Assembly: GCA_006384855.1 (NCBI GenBank)
Contig: VCJN01001321.1
Coordinates: 124,001 to 188,000 of the forward strand
Reading direction: 5' to 3'
Length of the DNA stretch: 64,000 nucleotides
Origin: Tetraselmis striata
Lineage: Eukaryota; Chlorophyta; Chlorodendrophyceae; Chlorodendrales; Chlorodendraceae
In this document: positions 43,900-53,611 of the stretch, in pieces
Position numbering within the stretch: the first letter of the stretch is position 1
Layout: every line of letters begins with the position of its first letter
Notes under the pieces: generated by a model
What the model was told of the DNA's origin: nothing
Databases searched by the model: none
Seen by the model: the letters and a program-made list of their open reading frames with translations, nothing else
Made by a program: the position numbers and the translations under genes

Positions 43900-45310
43900 C
43901 CTAAAAGCAACTCGGCTCAGGCAGCAATAGAGAGCGGCAAGTCAGCACGTTGACATTCAATTTCAATTTCAACTTCAATTTCGATGCGGTCATCGGCGGA
44001 TTGAACAGGTTGGAACAATAAGTTTGCGATGTACGCAGGTTTCTGCCCTAGCTCGAATGGAGTGCGTTTACAAAGAGCACGGATCTGCCAAATCACCATA
44101 CTTTTTAAGCTACGGTCCGCGACGAATCCGTGAAACATTTGGAAATTTACATGTCATTTTGAAGCAACATGCACATTATATTTGCATTTTATTGCTAAAA
44201 TTGTCTTTTAATACCACAACTGGAGTTTGGCTTTCAGTTTCATTTCCTGTCGATGCATGTGGTATCTCGGGGGCATTTCGTTATGGTCGATGTTATATGG
44301 ATATATCCATAAAAAGTAGGCATATCCCCCGCTTTTGCTGTGCGCTGTGTAGTGATTTCGGAATGGTAGGCATTGTTATAGCTGAATTCGGCGAGATAAA
44401 TTCTTGAGCCATTGGTCATGGTTTTGGTGTACGAAGGAACGAAGGATTTGCTCGATAATACTACGGTGCGTCCGCGCGGTTAAGCCGTCCGTCCGGGGGT
44501 GATAACTGATAAGACAAACTGATATTTAATTCGGTACGTAGCGATCGGAACAGTTTTTGCCCAAAAAACGGAGGTGAAGCGGGGGTCGCGGTCGGATCCG
44601 ATATAACCGTGCGACAAAAGCCATGATGGCGGGAAATATAGTCGATAAGCAGGGGGGCAAGCTGGGGGGCATCTATGTGAAACTTTGAATGCTGCATGGG
44701 ATGATGTGGGCATGTTTAGCACAAGTGCATACAAATGTGGCGATAGATCGAAGCCGTTTTGCATGGGCAGGCCAGTGATAAAAAATCCATGGAAATTTCC
44801 AGGGGCGTGTAGTGCCTTTGAGCAGGGGAGACCGAGAGCTCATTGGTTGATGGGTGGAGTTTTTATACGTTGGCAGGTTGGGCAGGTACGGCAGTCGGTT
44901 TTCATTGTTTTGCGCATATTAGGCCAACAGAATGTCTTACTGGAAACGATCGCAAGGGTGCATTCAGAATCGGGATGGCCGGCAGGGTCGTGCAATTCCT
45001 GGATAATTGATTTAAGAAGGGATTTCTTTAGCTGAGGTGGGCTGATATAGACCTCATCAGCCATCGTCTAGTAGAATTCGTCGTTTGATTCGAATGAAAT
45101 GTTGTTGGGAATTCGACTGCCATATTGAGTTGCGCCGGTTGTGTAGCCGTGGCGGATGCGGTCAATTAATTCCGGATTAATTTGTAAGTGGCACATGGTG
45201 GATAGAAATGAAATCGTGAAACTCTTCTAGGTCTCTTTCAAGGGGTTGTGTGTCGTGTTCTTTTAAATCGTGGCGTAAGTCTGGACGGCGGGACATGGTC
45301 AGCTTTGTCC
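43900..45310 (-). mobile_element. Ty3/gypsy retroelement fossil (RNase H end to integrase)
   Basis: Minus-strand frames show the SRRPDLR sequence that in Ty3 elements links RNase H to integrase (about 45,290), an integrase zinc-binding domain with spaced His and Cys residues (HDPAGH...CPTCQRIK, about 45,000-44,850), and the catalytic-core phrase SDRDPRFTS (about 44,600). A diverged integrase tail extends towards 43,920. The copy is truncated at both ends, with no LTR recognised, and has several breaks; it is old. Confidence 0.75.
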
Positions 45311-45380
45311 GAGGACAGCTTTGTCGGCGCGGGGGTAATTAGCAGAATAGGGGAGATATTACAGAGCCATAGTCCGCAGT

Positions 45381-45436
45381 ACATATATATATATATATAT
45401 ATATACATATATATGTATTTATGTACATATATATAT
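45381..45436. repeat. (AT)n microsatellite
   Basis: Alternating AT with short interruptions over about 55 bases, adjoining the Ty3 fossil. Confidence 0.95.
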
Positions 45437-45976
45437 CCAGTGACACATTGAACGGGACAGGGGGGGGGGGGGGACATCTTCCTTTATTGCAAAGAGGTTG
45501 TAGCATGAGCATTTTGCCGGGCTGGAATCCTGACTTTACATTGTTGCTGTGATGGCAAACCCTGGCACTACATCGCCACAGTCTGCAAGTGGTGTGACAT
45601 GCCACTACCTTAGCAGCTATAACCTGAGTCTGGTCACTATTACCTCAGACTGCCAGCACAAAATGATCTTATGGCGGACTGTTGGTATATTTAATGACGT
45701 CCAGCCATGTCGTTTCTGGGCACTCTGCACAATCATCCAAATGTATGTACAGTTGGGTTGCAAACGATTCAAAGGTGTCTGATCTAACGTATTTTCTACC
45801 CCTCATCAGCACCTTCAGCTTTGCACTGGCGAGATAACTCCTCACATGCTCCGTAAAGACAATCGCACATACCTAAAAGTCGCGTTTTCACGTCTTGAGG
45901 GAACTTACATGCCGCCACTGCTTGCCGCTCCCCCCCCCCTCCCCCCCTCCCACCATAACTCTATCAAGCCCGGTGA

Positions 45977-47293
45977 TCACGCAGCCGGCTGCTCACGCGC
46001 TCGTGCCAGCTCCTTCTCCACCACCACATCGGACTTCTTCCCCTGCTGGAACCTGGCCATCGGCACCAGGTAGTTGTACCGCTCGATATCCTCATTCACC
46101 GCTCTCACCAGCCCGCGGAACCTGGCCTCCGCCGCCGGCGTTACGCCCTCGCCTGTGCCTGCCGCCTCCCGGAGCCCTGTCAGCGCCTGCTGCCAAGTCG
46201 CGTGGATCGCCTTGCCAAGCTGGACCCACTCCGGCACCGCCACCGGTGGATCTGGCTCGCCGTCGCTGCTGCTGCTGCTGCTGGCGCTGGCAGCCTGACT
46301 GCCAGTGCCGCGCCTGGCAGCATACCTATTGGGCAGAGCGAGCGGCGCAAAGTCACTACTATGTTTACGGCCTTTATCCCCACCTTGCAGGGCTGACAAA
46401 ATGCGAAAGGGGGAGAGAAGGAAGCGCGTACTCCTTTGCCGCGGCCAGTGCCCTGTGCGCCCTGGCGCTTGCCTCCACCTGCAGCAAGGCACGCCAATTC
46501 AATGCACAGAAGGCGCGAGTCGTGAGCCTCCTGGGGGGCAGCAATGGGCATGCCGGATGCTGCCGCCATTCCGCAGCCGCACCTCCGTGGACGCGTCCTT
46601 CTGCAGGGTGGGCCCCGCCAGCGGCTGCCCCGCCCCCTGGGGGGAGGAATCCTGCAGCGGCTGCCCTGTCAGCGCGGCCAGTTGCTCCGAGGTCCAGGCC
46701 CCGGTGAGGGTGCGCAGCGCCGATGCCAGCTCCGCCAGCTTCACCTTCAGCAGCGCCGGGGGCGTGGACGCCTTGGCGGCCTCCACGGCAGCCATGTACC
46801 CGGACTTCCGACGTCGAAGCGCGGCGGGGGGGGGGGGGGGGGGGGGGGGCACCGATTCAGTCGAATACTTTATGCTGTCAATAGACGTAATCTCCTCCAG
46901 CACCGTCTCATGTAACGCGCGCCCTGCCGCCGCCACGGAGTAAGGTCCACTTCTCATACGCATGCGCGAGTGGTGGCGTCAAGCCCGAGGATAGTTTTCA
47001 GCCGCCTGCTGTCCGTGATTGGGCAGGGTGGCACATATATATTATCACGTCATTGCGCGCACCTGCAGCTCCTCTGGCTCGGCGCCCACGGGCACCGACA
47101 GCAGCTCGCGCTCCGGGCGGTAGCGGTCGTCCGCGTGGACGGCCCTTCGCCACACATGGCTCACTGCAGCGCACGCCGCGTGAGTGGCGGCTGCCTTTTC
47201 CGCCGGGCCGGCGCGCGGGTAGGGCACGGGGACCGGTGTCGCCGCCGCCAGCAGCACCCGAGCCGACAGGCACCGCGCGAGAAGTCGGGACAT
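45977..47293 (-). CDS. Small organelle-targeted protein with possible DnaJC28-like C-terminus
   Basis: Four exon-like parts: 47,293-47,063; about 46,922-46,850; about 46,820-46,560; about 46,330-45,977 (stop). The start (MSRLLARCLSARVLLAA) is Arg/Ser/Ala-rich without acids, like a mitochondrial presequence. The middle has HETVLEEITSIDSIKY and LLKVKLAELASALRTL. The end reads EWVQLGKAIHATWQQALTGL then FRGLVRAVNEDIERYNYLVP, which recalls the last helices of the DnaJC28/DUF1992 family (an N..I..YN..VP pattern). A G run of ~22 at 46,829-46,850 is C on the sense strand and may be a poly-Pro codon run or intron. The phase at the first junction is unresolved. Function unknown. Confidence 0.45.
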
Positions 47294-48048
47294 GCTGCCG
47301 AGCGTGTTCCGGGTGGCCACCGCTGCTGGAGTGGACTACACCACGCAGGTGTCCTGAAGCTGACAGTCCCACAGGTGATTCACCTCGAGTTGGATATCGG
47401 TCTATGCCGAGGGCCGTGCCCAGGTTCACTTGCTGCTTGCGGACGCGCTGCTTGTGCTCGTGGCTCGCGTCCTAGTATCCTGGGCTGGCGCCGCGTCGGC
47501 AAGCAGGGCAGTTGAAGGCAGCCATCCGATAATCATCTCATTAGTCATCGTCGAGTGCGCAGCAGCACTACGGTACTGTACTGTAGAAGACCAGGGAATA
47601 AGCATGGCCTCTAGCAAGGTGACGGAGATACTGCGATAGACATAACGCGAGGACAAGGTATATTACAATGACTGCTAATGGCATCTTGATTTTTTACATA
47701 GTCGCTGCTGTAGAGGATGAAACATAACCGCGTAAGTAACAGCGGCTACACCATCGTCCAGAAGTCACCGCCGAACAGCGCGCGGCGGACCTGCCGGCGC
47801 GCAACCTTAGCCGCGGCGCGCGGAGTGCGCGCTACTGCTCAATAACGCGCTGCGCCGCGTATGCATCGGGCAGGAGTTGGACAGCCCGCGGCGAGCCATT
47901 CCCTCGACAGCGACAGTCGCTCACCGACGACACGGCGCGGCAGCCTTGCGCAGCTTATGAACGGGATCTAGCTGTAGTATGTTGAGGCAACTGCCAGGGA
48001 TCCGGTGGTAGTAAAAGCGGGGCAAGCGACAACAAGGTCGGTTGCACT
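47294..48048. promoter_or_regulatory. Divergent intergenic region between the 46-kb gene and glycosyltransferase copy 2
   Basis: Two divergent genes start at 47,293 (-) and 48,049 (+), so both promoters must be here. It is GC-rich (cgcgc-type words at 47,760-47,870) and no specific site is recognised. Confidence 0.4.
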
Positions 48049-50255
48049 ATGGCTGCGGCGGTCAAAGCGGCGCGTCAGACGGCGGGGCGTCATGAGCGCG
48101 GGAGCACGCCGGCTCGCGGCCGCTCGCCGCTCGCGATCGCAGGGCTGGCGCTACTGCTCGCTACCTTCTCGCTGGTATTGGCACATCCGCGGCCGGCTCG
48201 AGCAGGAGGAGGTCCGGGCGGCAGGGGGAGTTAGTAGCGGCGCCGGAGCAGCAGCGGCAAGAGCAGTACCCGCTGACGCCGTTGGGGCAGTCGATAAAAC
48301 GCGTGGTCCTCGCCGGTATGCTGCCCGGTGTCTGCAAGAGTCACGACTGGCGCGGGGAGGTGCGGTGCCTAGGTCTGAACTTGGAGAAGAAGATCCTGGG
48401 TGGGAAGCCTGTCTTGGTCGACATTCAGATTTCGATCCATGCCGTGACGAGTGTGGAGGCGAAGGGGGGAGGGGGGTGCACATGCCAGTCGTTTCCAGGT
48501 GTGAGCTCCTACGCTGAACAGTCCGCGCCATCCTGCCTGCGCCCCAATCCTCAGGTACCGAAATACTTTGCGCGCTTTCTGAAGGTAAGTTCACTCCATA
48601 TACCGCCACTCTCTTCCGTGATGACTGTCTGGACTGTTCCGCCAGTGGCATGCTCGCCGGGCCAGCAGGGCAGGTGTTGGCAGGAGCGCCTGTGACTCAG
48701 CCCCCTGCTTGCAATTCTTGCTACGCACTTGCTATGCGATTAGGTGCCTGTGATAAACTGGGATGCGCGCAAATGGCGGTACGGGCGGAATGATGGCGGG
48801 CAAAGCATCAGCTGCCGGATGTGCAGGCACCCCGATGTCCCCATCCGCAAGCAGACCTACCGAACCAACTGCTCCGTCATCGAGACAGGAGGCATTGGCA
48901 AGGGTGATCTGGTTGTGGTGATCGGGACTGGCACCCCTGGCTGCCCGTACAACCCCAAGCTGCGCGATCTGCCCCAGTGCACACTCAAGCCGGGGCAGAA
49001 AGAGGCCTTCCTGTCGCTGCACGCGCTGGACCAGCTGTGGGACAAGAAGCGGACTCTCAAGGTGCACTTCCCGGTGCGCAACCTGCGCGTGCTCAACATG
49101 CCGGAGAACATCTTTGGCTTCGACCACATCATCCCGGACAACTCCTTCTTCAAGCCCATGGGCGAAAAGGGCGGCCTGCTCTCCGGCCTGCGCCGCTGCT
49201 ACCGGCACGACAAGCAGGCGGACCTGCTCTACGTGGCACGCTTCCAGGAGTACAAGGGGCAACTCAAGTTCCTGCAGCAGGCCGACCCCGCGCTGCTGCG
49301 CGGCTTCACCGTGCACTTTTACGGCAGCGGCGGCGAGGCGGAGTACCTGCGCCGCATCGCGGAGACGGCGGCGGGACGTGGCATTGCCATCAACCTGCAC
49401 AGCCGCGTGAGCAAGCAGACTCTGATGGCGCACTCGTGCCACGCGGCCGGCCAGATAATGTGGTCGCAGTTTGACAACAATCCCCGCGCAGGCGAGTGCG
49501 GCCCGCAGCCATCAAAAGCAAAACTGCATGCAGCCATTAGGCGCCCACCAATCTGCCTGAAATACCGAAACCACGCTTTGGGCCAGCTACACATCTGTGC
49601 CCCCCTCTAACTCCCCGCGAACAGAGAAAAACCACATTCTTTCAGGAAATAAATCTATCTTAGAATACATCACAAGTTATGTATCACGGAATGCTCGACT
49701 TGATGGCGGTATTTGTTTTCGACCGCACACCCAGCAGGTCACAGACACTAATTGTTATGATTGGACGCTGGTTGCCCTGCATCCGCCAATGCTTTGATGC
49801 CAGAGGGCTGATGAAACTGTTGCCATCGCTGCCAGCCTACGAGGGCTTGTACGTAGGCATGCCGCTCTTCATCAGCACCACCTCGGGCGTGCCGCAGCCG
49901 CTGCTGGAGCAGCGCTTCGTGACCCCCGTCGCATGGAACAGCGACACCGCGCGCTTCAACGAGCAGCTAGCCGGCTACATGGGGTACGTGCGCGCGTCGC
50001 TGACCTCGCGGCGGATGCGCCGCGCAGTGGTGGAGTACACGGAGATCGCTCTCAACCCCAACAACGTGTACTGGGAGATCTGCGAGCGGGTCGGCCTGTG
50101 TGCGCATAGGGAGCAGGTTGGGGGGCTGGACGATGACAGTGAGGATGACAGCGCCGGAGCGGCGGCAGCCGCGCTACCTGGCGCCAACTGCGTTCGATCT
50201 GAAGCAGCAGGCCGCTATGGACGTCAACATCGGAGGGATGGTGGGTGAGATATAG
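48049..50255 (+). CDS. GT4-like glycosyltransferase, type II membrane protein, copy 2
   Basis: Exons: 48,049-48,359; 48,555-48,584; 48,744-49,491; 49,836 to about 50,255. The start encodes a basic segment and a signal anchor (LAIAGLALLLATFSLVL). The downstream YPLTPLGQSIKRV lies in another frame of the same stretch, so a frameshift or missed splice lies near 48,235. Exon 2 is only 30 bases (VPKYFARFLK), split out of what is one exon in copies 1 and 3. Exon 3 has PVINWDARKW, GDLVVVIGTGTPGC, TLKVHFPVRNL, IFGFDHIIPDNSFFKPMG, LYVARFQEYKGQLKFLQQA, HFYGSGG. The intron after 49,491 has a GC donor (g/gcgagt) at exactly the position and phase where copy 1 has a GT donor. The last exon has AYEGLYVGMPLFISTTSG and a short acidic tail; the exact stop depends on frame (50,248 or 50,255). 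Confidence 0.75.
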
Positions 50256-50962
50256 CCGCTGCAGGTCCGTGACGCGGTTGGAAGCTATGGATTTGTGTCC
50301 ATGTACCCCGGGCACCCGTGATTCAGCAGTCTTTGTCTTGGCATGTGCATCTATATATGTGCGGCATACCCAGTATGATCGCCTGCCGCGTGGCGAGAGG
50401 TAGGTAATGGCAGGCTTTTCTTGTAATAGCAAAGGAAGGTGACATGAACTGCGCATAGAAGTGACATGGATAAGCTGACAGCCGAGTCGCAGTCGCCGGT
50501 GTCACCTCAAACAAGATGATGCGGCCTCCATTAGGATGCTCGCGAATGGTATGTGGAGCAGTAGCAGTAGTGGCTTCTGCCAGGTTGGATGTGAGACCAC
50601 ATGGCGCGATCTGCGGCTCCGTTGCTAAGAATCAGCCGCTGCTCCGTCGCACACCAGGCGCTGTCCGTCAGGGCTGCGGACGTTTGGCAATTGGCAATAG
50701 GGTTGTAGGTGTCTGCCGCATCAGGGCGGGAGTGTATGAGTGTATTGTATGGCAGTGCGATGCAAGCATCGCGGGACGGGGGCGGCGACAGCAGCCTTTC
50801 CACACCCTCAAAAATGATCACAGCTGTTGCCGTAGTTTATTTTCCTGCTGTAGTCAATGTGCTTACAGCAGCCGGCTGTGAGCTTCTTCCTACGAATCAA
50901 TAGGCGGAACTCCTTGGCCGCTCCACGCGAAGCCCACAGTGTCTGCGTCTACAGGCACGGCC
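50256..50962. other. Convergent intergenic region
   Basis: Lies between the 3' ends of glycosyltransferase copies 2 and 3. No gene or clear repeat is visible. Confidence 0.5.
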
Positions 50963-52829
50963 TTAGATTTCGCCAATCATGTCCGTCAGGGTGGCAGCAA
51001 AGGACATCTGAGATTCTGCTTCCGCTGACTGGGCGTCTTCTTGGTCGCCGCTGGGGAGGACGCCATCGGAAGAGGCCTCCTCGACAGCGGAGCTGGCCGG
51101 GTCGTCATCATCGTCAACAACGCCGACGATGCGTTCCGTGTGGGCGCACACCCCGATGCGCTCGCAGATCTCCCAGTACACGTTGTGCGGGTTGAGCGCC
51201 GTCTCCACATACTGGACCACCTCCTTCCTCCTCTTGCGAGAGGTCAGGGAGTCCTTGACAGCCACCATGAACCGCTCCAGCTGCGCATTGAACGCTGTCA
51301 GGCTGCTGTTGTAGGGAACCGGCGACACAAAGCTCTGCTCCAGCAGCTCCGCGGGAATGCCCGCTGTAGTGCTGACAAAGAGCGGCATCCCGGCGTACAG
51401 CCCCTCGTACGCCGCGCGGGGATTGTTGTCAAAATACGGCCAGATGACCTGGCCACCCGCGCGGCAGGCGTGCTCCATCAGCGCTTCCTTCCTCACGCGC
51501 CCATGGACAATCACCTTGATGCCGCGAGCCTGCGCTGTCTCCTCGATCTGCCGCACGTATTTTCTGCCAGTGAACTTCTCGTGGCCGCCGCTGCCGTAAA
51601 AGTGCACGGTGAAGCCCCGCAGCAGGCGGGCATCGGCCTGCTGAACAAACTTGAGCTGCCCCTTGTACTCCTGGAAGCGCGCCACGTAGAGCAGGTCCTT
51701 CTTCTTGTCGTTGCGCCAGCAGCGCTTGAGGCTGTTGAGGAGGTCGTCATTGCCGCCCATGGGCTTGAAGAAGGAGTTGTCCGGGATGATGTGGTCGAAC
51801 CCAAATATGTTGCGCGGCATGTTCAGCTCCTGCAGGTTCCGCACCGGGATGTGCACCTTGAGCGTGTTCTCCTTGTCCCACAGCCGGTCGATCGAGTTCA
51901 GCGACAGGTAGGACGTCTTGTCGCCGGGTCTGCTGGTGCACTCTGGCGTGTCGCGGAGCTTCGGCACGAGCGCGCAGCCCACAGAGCCCGTGCCGATGAC
52001 CAGCACCAGGTCGCCCTTGCCAATGCCCTTGGCGCACCAACCCCGAGCAGTCGTTCTCCTTGCGAAGCTTATTCCGCTCCAGCATGGGGAAATCCGGGTT
52101 CACGCACATCCCGCAGTTCACGTTCTTCACCCTCTTGTCCTGCTCGTAGCGCCACTGGCGCGCGTTCCAGTTGATCACCGGCACCTGCGTTTCATTCGCC
52201 CGGAGTAGGAGACCCCAATCAGCAGGCTGCTATCACTAGCGGTCTGCCGCGCAACCCCGTGCAAGCAACACTCGGGTTCACGAAGTTGTGGATAATATAC
52301 TCCACTACTCTTCGTGGTCTCCATATCTATGCCACTTAGAGAATGCATTCATCCGCGCAAGGGGACGTGCAGAGCAAAGGCAGGGTGTAAGACTGCCTAG
52401 GCAAGCGGGGGGGAATGACGCATCGGGCTGACGTATATATAGCAAAAAGCGCTGAGGGTGCAATAGCCCGTGATGTACAGTCAAGTGGCGCAGTAAGGGT
52501 TTCACGGGGAGGCGCGGTCCACTCACACGGGGCAGAAAGCGCGTGAGGTATCGCGGCAGATCCCCACGCCAGTCCGTGCTCCGGCAAACCGACGGCAGCA
52601 TCGCGACCAGGATGACGCGCTTGATGGACTTGCCGAGCGGCGTGAGCGGGTGCTGCGCCGCGGCCTGTTTCTCGTACTCCCGCCGCGCCAACCGCGCCGC
52701 CCGCCGTTCGCTCATCTGCCCCGCGCCCTCATTCGCCTCGCCGCCCATCTGCTCGCCGCTCGCAGCAAACAGCAGCGAGACGAGCAGAATCTGGGCGAGG
52801 GCCCACGCCTTGGCCCTCAGGGCGGCCAT
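50963..52829 (-). CDS. GT4-like glycosyltransferase, type II membrane protein, copy 3
   Basis: Two exons: 52,829-52,537 and 52,174-50,963. Exon 1: MAALRAKAW, signal anchor LAQILLVSLLFAAS, an Arg/Ala stem, then HPLTPLGKSIKRVILVAMLP and DWRGDLPRYLTRFLPR. Exon 2 continues VPVINWNARQW and, in the main frame from 52,006, VIGTGSVGC, TLKVHIPVRNL, IFGFDHIIPDNSFFKPMG, LYVARFQEYKGQLKFVQQA, HFYGSGG, FDNNPRAAYEGLYAGMPLF and the tail MIGEI. It lacks the intron found after NNPRA in copies 1 and 2. The frame changes once near 52,035 (the ENDCSG side versus the KGIGKGDLV side), so this copy may carry a frameshift or sequencing error. Convergent with copy 2. Confidence 0.78.
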
Positions 52830-53373
52830 GCTGCCCTGCCTGCCTGTGAGTTGGCAGTCGGCGAGGCCAAGACGCGCCGGTCGGCCGTTGGACGAGCCGT
52901 TCCTTGCGCAGTGACGCCCCGGCGGTAGTGGACACAAGTGTACCGCCTCACGGTCGCGACGCCCGCCTCGCGCCGGGGATGTGCAGGACGGGGCAGCAGG
53001 AAAGCCTGCCGCTTTGGGCCGTCTCTGCGCTGCGTGTGGCGGTCCGCTGTCGCCGTGCCGTGGAGGAGCTTTTTAGCGCTACAGATAGCGCTATCAGTCG
53101 TAATGCAGAGATAACCGACCGCCTGGTCGGCGCTCCGTCACGGGAGCATGTACCAGGCGAAAGCACGGGCTGCACGGCGTTCCCGACCGGCCGATCGATA
53201 CCTGGACCAAGCGCGTCGTGTTCGCATATGACCATGTGAGTACCCGATGTCGTACCGTAGGTAATCCTTACTACAGCTCATCAAATAACATCGAAAATAG
53301 AAAAAGCGGCAGGTAGACCTCTAAAGCCGGTAGAATCTTCTAGGATGCCGTTATGTTCTATGCCGTTACGTCA
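52830..53373. other. Intergenic between glycosyltransferase copy 3 and a retroelement
   Basis: Contains the presumed promoter of copy 3. No specific motif recognised. Confidence 0.4.
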
Positions 53374-53611
53374 TAAACTTGTTTACGGGGTTTCCTCCTG
53401 TCCCTGAACCGCTTTTCCAGCTACCGTGCGCTGCTCAGTGGTACGGGTTACTATGCACCTGTTGGTGCACCCTTTTTGGGTGCAGCACGAGTAGACATAA
53501 AAGCAGCCATAACATAACAGTTGAGCCTGTAGTGCGCTTTTGTGAAAGCCCTTATGTAATCAAAAACAGTTGAGCCTGCCATCTTCCAGTTTCGCTGCGT
53601 TACACGTAGCG
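53374..53611 (+). repeat. Left direct repeat of the 53-56 kb element
   Basis: Matches 56,435-56,615 closely apart from the insertion at 53,530-53,578. Both copies contain tggtacgggttactac/atg and cttcgctgcgttacacg. Confidence 0.85.
53516..53578 (+). mobile_element. 35-base LINE tail insertion with 14-bp target-site duplication
   Basis: The insert at 53,530-53,564 (tagtgcgcttttgtgaaagc through tgtaatcaaa) equals the last bases of the LINE seen at 16 and 41 kb. It is flanked by aacagttgagcctg at 53,516-53,529 and 53,565-53,578. The partner repeat at 56.5 kb lacks it, so it inserted after the retroelement arrived. Confidence 0.9.
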
